Positions 52,422-61,253 of a stretch of DNA of 64,000 bases are shown here, piece after piece. The notes beneath the pieces were generated by a model, which did no database searches, had not been told where the DNA came from, and was given only the letters and a program-made list of their open reading frames with translations. Made by a program: the position numbers and the translations under genes. Source of the DNA: Janthinobacterium sp051380735 (lineage in GTDB: Bacteria > Pseudomonadota > Gammaproteobacteria > Burkholderiales > Burkholderiaceae_D); the NCBI RefSeq assembly GCF_051380735.1, contig NZ_JBNYXQ010000005.1:124001-188000 (forward strand), written 5' to 3'. Within the stretch, counting starts at the first letter, position 1. Each line of letters starts with the position of its first letter.

Positions 52422-52573
52422 TTCTGGGGTATTCCCTTCAACTACTGCGTTCCGCAAAAACTTGCTTGAACCGTAATTGTAGAGCACCCCAGCGACTTGC
52501 GCTGTTCGATTTATTGCCGGAGGTCACCTTGCGCCCCCTCCGGTAGCGCATGGCCGTGCTCCCGCTGCCGGCT

Positions 52574-53083
52574 TTACTGCTGGCGTTGCGGCAAGACCCA
52601 ATCCGGCCGGATGTAATGGCAGGTGTAGCCGTTTGGCAAACGCTGCAAATAATCCTGGTGCTCTGGTTCGGCTTGCCAGAACGGGCCGGCAGCCGCCACT
52701 TCCGTTACCACCTTGCCGGGCCACAGGCCGGAGGCGTCGACGTCGCGGATGGTTTCCTCTGCCACCAGCTTCTGTTCGTCGCTGGTGTAGTAGATGGCCG
52801 AGCGGTAGCTGGTGCCACGGTCATTGCCCTGGCGGTTTTCCGTGCTCGGGTCGTGGATCTGGAAAAACAATTCCAGCAGCCGGCGGTAGCTGATCACGGA
52901 CGGGTCGAACGTGATCTCGATCGCTTCGGCATGCGTGCCATGGTTGCGGTAGGTGGCGTCGGCCACGTCGCCGCCCGTGTAGCCCACGCGGGTCGCTTCC
53001 ACGCCCGGATAGCGGCGCATCAGGTCCTGCACGCCCCAGAAGCAGCCGCCGGCGAAGATTGCAGTTTCAGTCGTATTTGCCAT
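52574..53083 (-). CDS. msrA: Peptide-methionine (S)-S-oxide reductase MsrA
   Basis: A 169-residue MsrA that reduces methionine-S-sulfoxide in proteins. The catalytic motif GCFWG places Cys14; downstream GYTGGD, YRNHGTHAEAIEITFDP and the FQIHDPSTENRQGNDRGTSYRSAIY block are all conserved. A single later Cys (YTCHYI, near residue 155) is the likely resolving cysteine. No MsrB is fused or adjacent. It begins 13 bases after the MBL-fold gene on the same strand, so the pair may be one transcript. Confidence 0.95.
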   Translation of the reverse strand: MANTTETAIFAGGCFWGVQDLMRRYPGVEATRVGYTGGDVADATYRNHGTHAEAIEITFDPSVISYRRLLELFFQIHDPSTENRQGNDRGTSYRSAIYYTSDEQKLVAEETIRDVDASGLWPGKVVTEVAAAGPFWQAEPEHQDYLQRLPNGYTCHYIRPDWVLPQRQQ

Positions 53084-53096
53084 GTGATGTCCTTGT

Positions 53097-54485
53097 TCAG
53101 AGATAAGCTATCTTAACGCGTCCGGCGATTTTTTGCGTGTCCACACAGTAGCCCAGGCGTTGCAGTTGCGCTGCCTGGTAGGCGCCGATGGCGTCGTTGA
53201 ACAGGCAGCGTATCAACGGGTCGTCGGTGATATCGGCCTGTTTCAGTTCTTCAATGATGGCGGCATCGAAATCGGCATCGTTGATGCGCATATACATCGA
53301 CGTCAGCGATTCCCCCAGCACCAGCGCCGCATGGCATTTCGCCATGGGCACATCGGTGGTCCACGACGGCGCTTCGTCCGTCTGCGGCACCAGGTCGATC
53401 AGGTCGCCATCAAGGCGGTAGTGCAGCACTGTGGCCGCGCCGTCATGGCCGTACAGCGACAGGCGCCACAAACGCGGCTGCTGGAAATAGCTGTCCTCGA
53501 ACAGCTCCATGTCGCGGTAGCGCTCGGGCAGGCCATGGCGGCAAAAATCGAGCACCAGCGCCACCTCGACCTCGCTCAACGGTGGAAAGCGGCGCGCGAT
53601 ATCCATCGTGGACGGTGGCGCCAGGCCTGGCCGGTAATCGAAGTCGACCTCCTGCGGCCCCACCGGGATCACCCACGGCAGCGGCGCGGCAGGCCGCAAG
53701 CCTTCTTCATCGAGCAGCACCGATACCGAGGGGTCGAGCCGCAGCACGCTGGCGGCCGGCAGCGCCGCCCCCACCTCGCGCGCGAACTGGCGGTAAGTGA
53801 CGGGAAACATGGCGTGGTTATACCAGGACCAGTCTTCCTGCAAAAACTGGCAGGAACTGGGCACGATGTAACGGGGACTCAGCATTTGCAGCTGTTCCAG
53901 CCAGTCGTCGGGCAAGGTCGGGCGCGCCGGGCCGGCCAGCCGCGGGGCGATCATGGCCACCTCGCGCATGGTCTGGAACGGCCACAGCACCATGTCCCAC
54001 GCCCCCAGCGCAGCCAGCTGCGCCAGCGTCTCGGGACCGATCCAGGAATCGACCACGTTCAGCACATTCATGCCGGCAGCGCGCACCTGGAACAACGAGT
54101 CGACATCATCGTCGAGCGCGCGTCGCGGTATCACCTCGATCGCCCCCACCCGCACCGGCACATCGACGTGCAGGCGCACGACTTTTTCAAAGCCCAGCGC
54201 ACGTATCATGTCGAACAGCTGGTCGAAAATGCAATACAGGTAAATCGGCGTGGCGCGGTCGATGAAATCCAGGCTTTCCAGGGACAGATGGTCGTCGTGG
54301 AAGTGCGAGATAAACACCGCGTCAAGGCGCAGCTGGCGCACCTGCTCATGGTCGAAGCGCACGTTCGGGAAAGCGTGGCAGTTGCGGCTGAACGGGTTTT
54401 CGACGATGGGGTCAAACGCGATGGCGGTATCGTCGCATTCGAAGACATAGCCGGCATGCAGGATGCGGGAGATTTTGAGGGGCAT
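53097..54485 (-). CDS. MBL-fold metallo-hydrolase with C-terminal extension
   Basis: A 462-residue protein. The N-terminal metallo-beta-lactamase fold carries SHFHDDH (near residue 60) and the early Asp of FDPIVENPF. The segment to about 280 fits an UlaG-like hydrolase. The last 180 residues form an additional domain (SEVEVALVLDFCRHGLPERYRDMELFEDSYFQQPRLWRLSLYG) I do not recognise. Its stop is 13 bases before the msrA ATG. Enzyme activity is unknown. Confidence 0.83.
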   Translation of the reverse strand: MPLKISRILHAGYVFECDDTAIAFDPIVENPFSRNCHAFPNVRFDHEQVRQLRLDAVFISHFHDDHLSLESLDFIDRATPIYLYCIFDQLFDMIRALGFEKVVRLHVDVPVRVGAIEVIPRRALDDDVDSLFQVRAAGMNVLNVVDSWIGPETLAQLAALGAWDMVLWPFQTMREVAMIAPRLAGPARPTLPDDWLEQLQMLSPRYIVPSSCQFLQEDWSWYNHAMFPVTYRQFAREVGAALPAASVLRLDPSVSVLLDEEGLRPAAPLPWVIPVGPQEVDFDYRPGLAPPSTMDIARRFPPLSEVEVALVLDFCRHGLPERYRDMELFEDSYFQQPRLWRLSLYGHDGAATVLHYRLDGDLIDLVPQTDEAPSWTTDVPMAKCHAALVLGESLTSMYMRINDADFDAAIIEELKQADITDDPLIRCLFNDAIGAYQAAQLQRLGYCVDTQKIAGRVKIAYL

Positions 54486-54545
54486 AAAAGTATCGGGAGA
54501 GGCAGCGCGCCATGATAGCCCGAAATGGCGCGCGCCCGATAATCC

Positions 54546-55520
54546 TTAATATGGATTGTTCAACACATCCATCGCAAAATACGTGAAGATCATGTCGGCG
54601 CCCGCGCGCTTGATGGCGCCCAGGGTTTCCTGCACCACGCGGCGTTCGTCGATGGCGCCGGCTTGCGCGGCGAACTTGATCATCGCGTATTCGCCGCTGA
54701 CCTGGTAGGCGCCGATCGGCAGGCGCGTCACTTCGCGCAGGTCGCGGATGATGTCCAGATACGCCCCCGCCGGTTTCACCATCAGCGCGTCGGCGCCTTC
54801 GGCTTCGTCGATCAGCGACTCGCGCACCGCTTCGCGGCGGTTCATCGGGTCCATCTGGTAGGTTTTGCGGTCGCCCTTGAGGGTGCTGCCGGCGGCGTCG
54901 CGAAACGGGCCGTACAGGCCGGACGCGAACTTTGTCGAATACGCCATCACCGGCGTGTCGTGAAAACCGGCAGCATCGAGCGCACTGCGGATCGCCGCCA
55001 CCTGGCCATCCATGGCGGCCGACGGCGCGATAATGTCGGCGCCGGCCTGGGCGGCGATCACCGCCTGCTTGCCCAGGTTCAGCACCGTGCTGTCATTGTC
55101 GACCGTGTCGCCATGCAGGATGCCGCAGTGGCCGTGGTCTGTGTATTCGCAAAAACAGGTATCCGACATGACCACCATTTCGGGTACGGCGTCCTTGATA
55201 ATGCGCGACATGCGCGCCACCAGGCCGTCCGGGTTCAGAGTGTCGCTGCCGTGGCTGTCCTTGTGGTGCGAAATACCGAAGGTCATCACCGAACGCAGGC
55301 CGGCGCGCGCATAGCGTTCCACTTCCTGCGCCAGCTTCGCCTCGGGAATGCGGCGCACACCGGGCATGGACTTGATGTCGACGAAATCGCTGGTACCTTC
55401 GTCGACGAAAATCGGCAATACCAGGTCGCGCGGGTTGATTTCGGTTTCGCGGAACAGCTCGCGCAGTTGCGGGTTGGCGCGCAGGCGGCGCATGCGCGAG
55501 AGGGGGAAAGTTGCTGGCAT
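54546..55520 (-). CDS. hemB: Delta-aminolevulinic acid dehydratase (porphobilinogen synthase) HemB
   Basis: A 324-residue enzyme that joins two 5-aminolevulinates to porphobilinogen for heme and cobalamin. Schiff-base lysines are Lys197 (STKFASGLYGPFR) and Lys249 (LMVKPAGAYLD). The metal site is the cysteine-rich form, Cys122, Cys124 and Cys132 in DTCFCEYTDHGHCG, as in zinc-dependent HemB. The start at 55520 (MPATFPLSRMRRLRAN) fits the family; an open frame continues far upstream and is not coding. Confidence 0.96.
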   Translation of the reverse strand: MPATFPLSRMRRLRANPQLRELFRETEINPRDLVLPIFVDEGTSDFVDIKSMPGVRRIPEAKLAQEVERYARAGLRSVMTFGISHHKDSHGSDTLNPDGLVARMSRIIKDAVPEMVVMSDTCFCEYTDHGHCGILHGDTVDNDSTVLNLGKQAVIAAQAGADIIAPSAAMDGQVAAIRSALDAAGFHDTPVMAYSTKFASGLYGPFRDAAGSTLKGDRKTYQMDPMNRREAVRESLIDEAEGADALMVKPAGAYLDIIRDLREVTRLPIGAYQVSGEYAMIKFAAQAGAIDERRVVQETLGAIKRAGADMIFTYFAMDVLNNPY

Positions 55521-55612
55521 GGGGTGACTGGCTTCTCTGGTTGAAAGACGCCGCAAGTATACGCCCATCACGCCAGCTGCGCCGGGCGCGGTTTCAAAAA
55601 ACCGTGCTTGCC

Positions 55613-56557
55613 TCAAGAAACGGCGGCAAGACGCGGCGCCGGCACGCCCGCCACACCGCCGGCAGGCAGGCTGCGCAGGGTCGACAGCTGCCAGCGCATG
55701 GTGGTTGCCAGGTGCAGCAGCATGGCGCCGCGGCGGCGCGCATCGGCGCGCTTTTTTGACGGCACCTCGGCCAGGTCGGGTTCCCGGCACGGCGCGCACG
55801 GCAGCCGGTAGTTGCCGTCGCTGCCAGGCAGCGCATGCAGCTCTTCCCAAGCCAGGTCGTAATCGCAGGAAATCTGCCGACGCCGGCGGCGGTTCAGGGC
55901 GATGCGGTTGGCATTGCTGATCAGTTCGAGCTGCCGGCAGCCGAAGTAGTCGCCCAGGTCGCGCAGCAGCGCCACCATCAGGTTCTTCGGCCGGCAGCCG
56001 TGCAGCGCCCGCGTGGCCTCGCGCACGGCCTGCGCGCCGGCGCTTGATCGCAAGCCTTGCAGCGCACCCAGTTGCACGCTGGCGCCGGCGCGATGCGGCC
56101 GAAACAGAAAGCTGGCCAGATAGAGCGGCGCGCCATCGCGCGTCAGGCGCAAACACAGCTCCCCTTCACGGTGGCTGTCGTGGATGGCGGTCAGCTGCAG
56201 CCGGTAGATGGCGCCATCGCGCCCTTCCACGCTGGCCAGCACCAGCGCGCGGCGCGCCGCGTATTCCACCAGCGGACGCGCGCCCGCCTGCCACAAAAAG
56301 CGGTAATGCCCTTGCAGCAGCGTCACCCTGGCAGCACAGCCGGCGCCGCGCTGCGCATACGGGCGGTAGATCTTGTACAGCAAACAGGGATGCTCTTGCG
56401 CCAGCGCGGCCATGCCGGGCATGTCGCTGATAAAGGCCTGCCAGCGTGCCCGCTGGCGCGGAAACACCAGGGCACCCAGCATGGCTTTGAGTTGATGACC
56501 TTCGCGGTCGACAGCGGTTGCTGCCTGCGGCGCCAGGCCGGCGATAAATGAGGTCAT
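55613..56557 (-). CDS. VirK/YbjX family protein (DUF535)
   Basis: A 314-residue DUF535 protein. Conserved blocks are MLYKIYRPY-like LLYKIYRPYAQRG, LTAIHDSHREGELCLRL, and the C-terminal GCRPKNLMVALLRDLGDYFGCRQLELISNANRI. Members (VirK, YbjX) are linked to virulence or envelope stress in enterics, but the molecular role is unknown. ATG at 56557 begins MTSFIAGLAP; the frame from 56668 has an Arg-rich leader unlikely to be real. The C-terminus is Arg-rich. Confidence 0.85.
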   Translation of the reverse strand: MTSFIAGLAPQAATAVDREGHQLKAMLGALVFPRQRARWQAFISDMPGMAALAQEHPCLLYKIYRPYAQRGAGCAARVTLLQGHYRFLWQAGARPLVEYAARRALVLASVEGRDGAIYRLQLTAIHDSHREGELCLRLTRDGAPLYLASFLFRPHRAGASVQLGALQGLRSSAGAQAVREATRALHGCRPKNLMVALLRDLGDYFGCRQLELISNANRIALNRRRRRQISCDYDLAWEELHALPGSDGNYRLPCAPCREPDLAEVPSKKRADARRRGAMLLHLATTMRWQLSTLRSLPAGGVAGVPAPRLAAVS

Positions 56558-56720
56558 GGAGGCGGTTCTTCGGCGCTTGTCTGTCGATGCGCGGCCATGG
56601 CCGCGAGCAGCCCGGACCAGGCGGCTGCACGTGGGTGCAGCCGCTCCGCGACGGGTGATACGGATCATATGCGAGGCGAAAAACCAGGGGGGTTACAAGT
56701 TGGTAATGTGACCCAGGCAA

Positions 56721-58070
56721 TCAGTGATTGAGGCGCAGCCGCACGCACAGGCCCGGTGCTGCATCCTCGATTTCCAGGCTGCCGCCGTGCAGGGCCGCGA
56801 TCGCCGCGACGATAGACAGGCCCAGACCATTGCCCGGCAGATGGCGGCTTTTGTCGAGGCGATAAAAGCGCTGGGTCAGCTTCGGCAACTCGCTGGCCGG
56901 CACACCGGGGCCGTTGTCGCACACCGCCAGCCAGGCACCCGAGGCGTCCTGCCCGCACGACACCTCCACCGTGGCGCCCTGCCCCGCGTACTTGATGGCG
57001 TTGTCGACCAGGCTGGCCAAGGCACTCCCCAGCAGGTTGCGGTCGCCGCGCGCCGGCAGGCCCGGGCCCGGGCGATACAGCTGCACCAGCAGCACACCCT
57101 GCTCGTCGGCCGTTGCCTCATACATTTCCACGATATCGGCGCCGATCTGCTGCAGGTCGATATCGCTGAAATATTCGGGACGCATGCCCGATTCGGCCGC
57201 TGCGATTTGCAGCAGCTTGTCGAACACGCGTGTCAGGTCATCGATGTCGGCGATCGCCGATTGCGCCGCGCTCTCGTAGGCGGCCACCGTTTGCTGCTGG
57301 CGCAGCGCGCCATCGAGCTTGTTGCGCACCCGCCCCAGCGGCGTGCGCAAATCGTGGGCGATGGCGTTCGACACATGGCGCACGCCCTCCATCAGCTGCT
57401 CGATGCGGTCGAGCATACGGTTGATGTCGCAACTGAGCTTGCCGAATTCGTCGTCACTGGCAACCGGGATGCGCTGCGACAGATCGCCCGCCTCGATCTC
57501 GGCGGCAGTGCGGCGGATCTGACCGATGCGCGCTTCCAGCTGGCGCCGGAACAGCCAGGCGCCGGCCACCATCAGCAGCACCGCCACCCCGCCACCATAG
57601 GCGATCGAACGCAGCACCAGAGTGCGGATCGAGTCGCTTTCCAGCATGGCGCGGCCCACGTACAGCCGCGTGCCGTCGGCCAGATCGCGTATCAGCAGCC
57701 GTGCCGGCACAACCCGACCTTCGCGCGTGACATGCACATGCAGCAGCTTGCCGGCCGGGCTGTCGGCCACCGGCCAGCTCGACAGATTGCCCGAGATGCG
57801 CCGCCCGGCGGCATCCAATAGCAGGAAGATCTCGGTATCGCTGTCGGTACGATCAGTCAGCAGATGGGCGATTTCGCCCGAGGTGCGGCTGCTGTCGCCA
57901 GGCTGGTAGATCGCCGCCAGACGTTCGGACAGCACCATCAGCTTGCGATCGACGCTGCGGTCGAGCACACCGATGGTGCCGAAATAGAACACACCGCAGA
58001 CGATGGCGATGGAAATGGCCAGCAGCAGGCCGTAGCCCAGCGCCAGACGCGCCGCGATCGACTTAGGCAT
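56721..58070 (-). CDS. Sensor histidine kinase
   Basis: A 449-residue membrane kinase. Two hydrophobic segments (about 8-33 and 155-175) flank a periplasmic sensor region, followed by HAMP (176-228), the dimerisation domain with phospho-His239 (AIAHDLRTPLGR), and the ATPase domain with N (LVDNAIKYA), G1 (VCDNGPGVP) and G2 (GNGLGLSIV) boxes. Its ATG overlaps the response regulator stop by 8 bases. Signal is unknown; architecture resembles metal- or envelope-sensing kinases. Confidence 0.94.
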   Translation of the reverse strand: MPKSIAARLALGYGLLLAISIAIVCGVFYFGTIGVLDRSVDRKLMVLSERLAAIYQPGDSSRTSGEIAHLLTDRTDSDTEIFLLLDAAGRRISGNLSSWPVADSPAGKLLHVHVTREGRVVPARLLIRDLADGTRLYVGRAMLESDSIRTLVLRSIAYGGGVAVLLMVAGAWLFRRQLEARIGQIRRTAAEIEAGDLSQRIPVASDDEFGKLSCDINRMLDRIEQLMEGVRHVSNAIAHDLRTPLGRVRNKLDGALRQQQTVAAYESAAQSAIADIDDLTRVFDKLLQIAAAESGMRPEYFSDIDLQQIGADIVEMYEATADEQGVLLVQLYRPGPGLPARGDRNLLGSALASLVDNAIKYAGQGATVEVSCGQDASGAWLAVCDNGPGVPASELPKLTQRFYRLDKSRHLPGNGLGLSIVAAIAALHGGSLEIEDAAPGLCVRLRLNH

Positions 58071-58758
58071 GCGGGTCGCTTTCCAGCACGCCCAGGGTGT
58101 AGCCGACGCCGCGCACCGTATGAATCAGCGCCGGCGAAAATTCCTTGTCGATCTTGGTGCGCAGGCGGCTGACCTGCACGTCGATCACATTGGTCTGCGG
58201 GTCGAAATGGTAGTCCCACACCGCTTCGAGCAGCATGGCGCGCGTGACGGACTGGCCCTGGTGGCGCATCAGGTATTCAAGCAGGCGGAACTCGCGCGGC
58301 TGCAGCGCGATCTGGCGGTTGGCGCGCGTCACGCGCATGGTGCGCATGTCGAGCACCAGGTCGGCCACCTGCAGCTGGGTGGCGTCGGGCACCGGTGCGG
58401 CGCGGCGCAGCAGCGCTTCGATGCGCGCCAGCAGCTCGTCGATGGCGAACGGCTTGGACAGATAATCGTCGCCGCCACTGCGCAGGCCGCGCACGCGTTC
58501 ATCCACGCTGGACAGGGCCGACAGCACCAGCACCGGCGTATTGCGTCCCATGCCGCGCAGGCGCGCAACGATCGCCAGGCCGTCGATCTCTCCCGGCAGC
58601 AGACGGTCGAGCACCAGCGCATCCCACTCCTCGCCGCAGGCCAGGCGCATGCCGTCTATGCCGTTGTCGCAGGCGACGACCTCATGGCCGGCGTCGCGCA
58701 GGCCGGCACAAATATAGCGGGAAGTATCGGCTTCGTCTTCGATGACCAGGCAGCGCAC
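58063..58758 (-). CDS. OmpR-type response regulator
   Basis: A 231-residue regulator. The receiver has the acidic cluster near Asp8, phosphoacceptor Asp51 (LVLDRLLPG), and Lys in LSKPFAIDELL. The C-terminal winged helix (about 130-225) shows LQPREFRLLEYLMRHQGQSVTRAMLLEAVW and TNVIDVQVSRLRTKID. It is first in the pair with the kinase, overlapping by 8 bases. No target operator can be named from this sequence. Confidence 0.95.
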   Translation of the reverse strand: MRCLVIEDEADTSRYICAGLRDAGHEVVACDNGIDGMRLACGEEWDALVLDRLLPGEIDGLAIVARLRGMGRNTPVLVLSALSSVDERVRGLRSGGDDYLSKPFAIDELLARIEALLRRAAPVPDATQLQVADLVLDMRTMRVTRANRQIALQPREFRLLEYLMRHQGQSVTRAMLLEAVWDYHFDPQTNVIDVQVSRLRTKIDKEFSPALIHTVRGVGYTLGVLESDPHA

Positions 58759-58847
58759 GGTGAGTCCTTGTAATAAATCTGTTCAAGTGCGCAGCATACG
58801 CCAGCCGGGCCGGGCTTGCCAACAGCGCCGCCAGTCATCCGTTCAAT

Positions 58848-59231
58848 TCAGTTGCATTTGCCGCGCAGCTTGGCGATCGCCACGAAAGGCAGCGCAAACA
58901 GGCCGCCCACGCCGATCGGCCCCAGGTTGGTCGGCTGGCGTTTCAGGCCATCCGCATGCAGGCAGTCGGGCACTTTCGCTTCGCTGAAGGCGGCGGCAAA
59001 TTGTTCGTACTTGTCGGCGCGTATCGTCACCTGCTGCATGGCCGGCTGGCCCGATTCGGCCTGCGCGCGCTTCTCTTCGGCCAGGGTATCGCGCACGGCG
59101 GCGCTGATCATCGCCTGGGTCAGGGCTGGGGCTGGAGCCGGGGCTGGAGCTGGCGGCGGCGCGGCTGGCACCTGCGCGAAGACAAGCGTGGCGGCCGAGG
59201 CCAGCACAATGGCACTGCAGACAGACTTCAT
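58848..59231 (-). CDS. Small exported Pro/Ala-rich protein
   Basis: A 127-residue protein with a signal peptide (MKSVCSAIVLASAATLVFA), then a Pro-Ala repeat tract (about residues 21-36), a helical region (TLAEEKRAQAESGQPAMQQVTI) and a C-terminal hydrophobic stretch. ATG at 59231 follows a gggag ribosome site. It is read toward the response regulator gene, with an 89-base gap. No named family. It is divergent from the DUF481 gene. Role is unknown. Confidence 0.65.
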   Translation of the reverse strand: MKSVCSAIVLASAATLVFAQVPAAPPPAPAPAPAPALTQAMISAAVRDTLAEEKRAQAESGQPAMQQVTIRADKYEQFAAAFSEAKVPDCLHADGLKRQPTNLGPIGVGGLFALPFVAIAKLRGKCN

Positions 59232-59393
59232 GGACACTCCCACAACAGATAACAAGTTGATAAGCTGACCTGCACTATAGCAGAGTCGAAGCGCCGCGTG
59301 CGCGGCGCGGGCAATTGCAGGCTCAGGTACAATACCCGCTCGAATTTGATGGGCCGCGCACGCAGGCGCACCCGCACAGACAAGCATACAGCC

Positions 59394-60170
59394 ATGAAAT
59401 CCATCCCTACTATCGTACTGGCGCTGGCCCTGGCCATTACCCACGCCGGCGCCATCGCCAAGGACACCAAGCAAAGCCTGCTGTTCGACGAAATCCCGAT
59501 CGGCAGCTGGAGCACCTCGGCCGAACTGGGCGCCATCAGCACCTCGGGCAATACGGCCGGCACCTCGGTCACCGGCAAGATCGACGCGCGCCAGGAACTG
59601 GACGACTGGAGCAACCAGTACGTTTTCAGCGGTTATTTCAAGGAAGACAAGAATACCGATGACGAAGGCCACCGCTACCGCGAGCGCTCGGCAGAGCGTT
59701 TTTCCGCGTCCGCCAAGGCCGCCTACAAGCTGATGTCCGACAACGACAAACTGTTCGTGCTGGCCTCGCACGTGAATGACCGCTTCGGCGCCTACACCAA
59801 GTACTCGACCCTGGCAGTCGGTCACGGCTCGCGCTGGTACCAGTCCGACGACAAGAGCGTCGACGTGGAAGTCGGTCCGGGCTACTTCAACGGCACCAAT
59901 GACGAAGGCATATCCGAACATGGCCTGACCATCCGCGGTGCGGCGGCGATGAAATGGAAAGTGAGCCAGTCGGCCATGTTCACGCAGACCGTCAGCGTGG
60001 AACGCGGCACCTCGAATACCCACTCGATTGCCGAATCGGCGCTCAGCACCAAGATTAACGGCACCATGCAAATGAAAGCCGCCTTCAGCGCCCGCAACGA
60101 CACGCACGTGCCCGATGATAAAAAAAATACAGATACGCAGACCTCGCTGACGCTGGTTTATTCGTTCTGA
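59394..60170 (+). CDS. DUF481 (YdiY-like) outer-membrane protein
   Basis: A 258-residue protein with a signal peptide (about residues 1-20) and DUF481 repeat strands: WSTSAELGAISTSGNTAGTSVTGKIDARQEL near the mature N-terminus, and a terminal aromatic LTLVYSF. The GNTxxxS pattern is the family hallmark. It forms a small beta-barrel; family members are described as salt-induced, but function is unclear. The ATG at 59394 starts MKSIPTIVLALALA; the frame from 59298 is not used. Confidence 0.87.
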   Translation: MKSIPTIVLALALAITHAGAIAKDTKQSLLFDEIPIGSWSTSAELGAISTSGNTAGTSVTGKIDARQELDDWSNQYVFSGYFKEDKNTDDEGHRYRERSAERFSASAKAAYKLMSDNDKLFVLASHVNDRFGAYTKYSTLAVGHGSRWYQSDDKSVDVEVGPGYFNGTNDEGISEHGLTIRGAAAMKWKVSQSAMFTQTVSVERGTSNTHSIAESALSTKINGTMQMKAAFSARNDTHVPDDKKNTDTQTSLTLVYSF

Positions 60171-60233
60171 ACCACGCAGGACGGGGCGGACCAGCGCGGT
60201 TGCCGGGGTGACCAGCGCTTTATCGGACGCGAT

Positions 60234-61235
60234 TTACACGGGTTCTTTCCACTGCGCCTTGATCTCCAGCATCGCCGGCAAATTGGCGATAAACAGCTCG
60301 ATCAGCTCGGGATCGAAGTGCACGCCGCTGTCGCGCCGCATGGTGGCTATCGCCTCTTCCACCGTCCAGGCGCGCTTGTAGGGGCGCTCGCTGGTAAGGG
60401 CGTCGAACACGTCGGCGATTGCCACGATGCGCCCCTCGAGCGCGATTTCCTCGCCTTTCAAGCCGTTAGGATAACCGCTGCCGTCCCATTTCTCGTGGTG
60501 CGTCAGGGCGATGGTATGCGCCATTTTCAAGAGGCCGCCGGCATGTTCGCCGATGATGGAGGCGCCGATTTCGGCGTGGCTGCGCATCACCTGCCATTCT
60601 TGCGCATCGAGCTTGCCCGGCTTTTGCAGGATGGCGTCAGGGATGCCGATCTTGCCGACGTCGTGCATGGGCGCGGCGTTCAGCAGGTCTTCGGCCTGGG
60701 CGTCGCTGAAGCCGGCGGCCAGCGCCAGCTGGCGCGCGTAATAACTCATGCGGATGACATGCATGCCCGTTTCATTGTCCTTGTACTCGGCCGCCTGGCC
60801 CAGGCGCTGAATGACCTGCAGGCGCGAGCGGCGCAGTTCGGCCACGTCGACCAGCGACAGATGGGTGCGTACGCGGGCACGCACGATGGGCGGGCTGACA
60901 GGCTTGGTGATGTAGTCGACGGCGCCGGCGTCAAAGCCTTCGGCTTCGTCCTTCACGTCGGCCAGGGCGGTGACGAAAATAACAGGAATGGCCGCCGTCT
61001 GCGGCATGGCTTTGAGCTTGCGACACACTTCATGGCCGGTCATGGTCGGCATCATGATGTCGAGCAGGATCAGCTCGACCGGATGGTTCTGCGCCAGCTC
61101 CAGGGCCTTTTCGCCGTCCTTGGCATACAACAGGCGGTAATCGTCCTGCAGTATCTGGCGCAGCACCTGCAGGTTGGTCGCTTCATCGTCGACCAGCAGC
61201 AGGGTCGGTTTTTGTTCGGGTATTTTCATGTCCAT
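60234..61235 (-). CDS. Response regulator with HD-GYP output domain
   Basis: A 333-residue RpfG-like protein. The receiver (1-125) has phosphoacceptor Asp59 (LLDIMMP) and Lys111 (ITKPV). The HD-GYP c-di-GMP phosphodiesterase domain has HDVGKIGIPD (His191-Asp192) and HHEKWDGSGYPNG (246-258), with the GYP triad intact. It lies 18 bases after the hybrid kinase gene on the same strand and is likely its output, lowering c-di-GMP. The start may be the ATG at 61235 or 61229. Confidence 0.95.
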   Translation of the reverse strand: MDMKIPEQKPTLLLVDDEATNLQVLRQILQDDYRLLYAKDGEKALELAQNHPVELILLDIMMPTMTGHEVCRKLKAMPQTAAIPVIFVTALADVKDEAEGFDAGAVDYITKPVSPPIVRARVRTHLSLVDVAELRRSRLQVIQRLGQAAEYKDNETGMHVIRMSYYARQLALAAGFSDAQAEDLLNAAPMHDVGKIGIPDAILQKPGKLDAQEWQVMRSHAEIGASIIGEHAGGLLKMAHTIALTHHEKWDGSGYPNGLKGEEIALEGRIVAIADVFDALTSERPYKRAWTVEEAIATMRRDSGVHFDPELIELFIANLPAMLEIKAQWKEPV

Positions 61236-61253
61236 ACATTCACTCAGATTTGA

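Noticed and set aside
59291..59308. GC-rich hairpin gcgccgc/gcggcgc
   Set aside because: It lies between divergent genes near both starts, has no T-run, and such GC stems arise often in this genome by chance.
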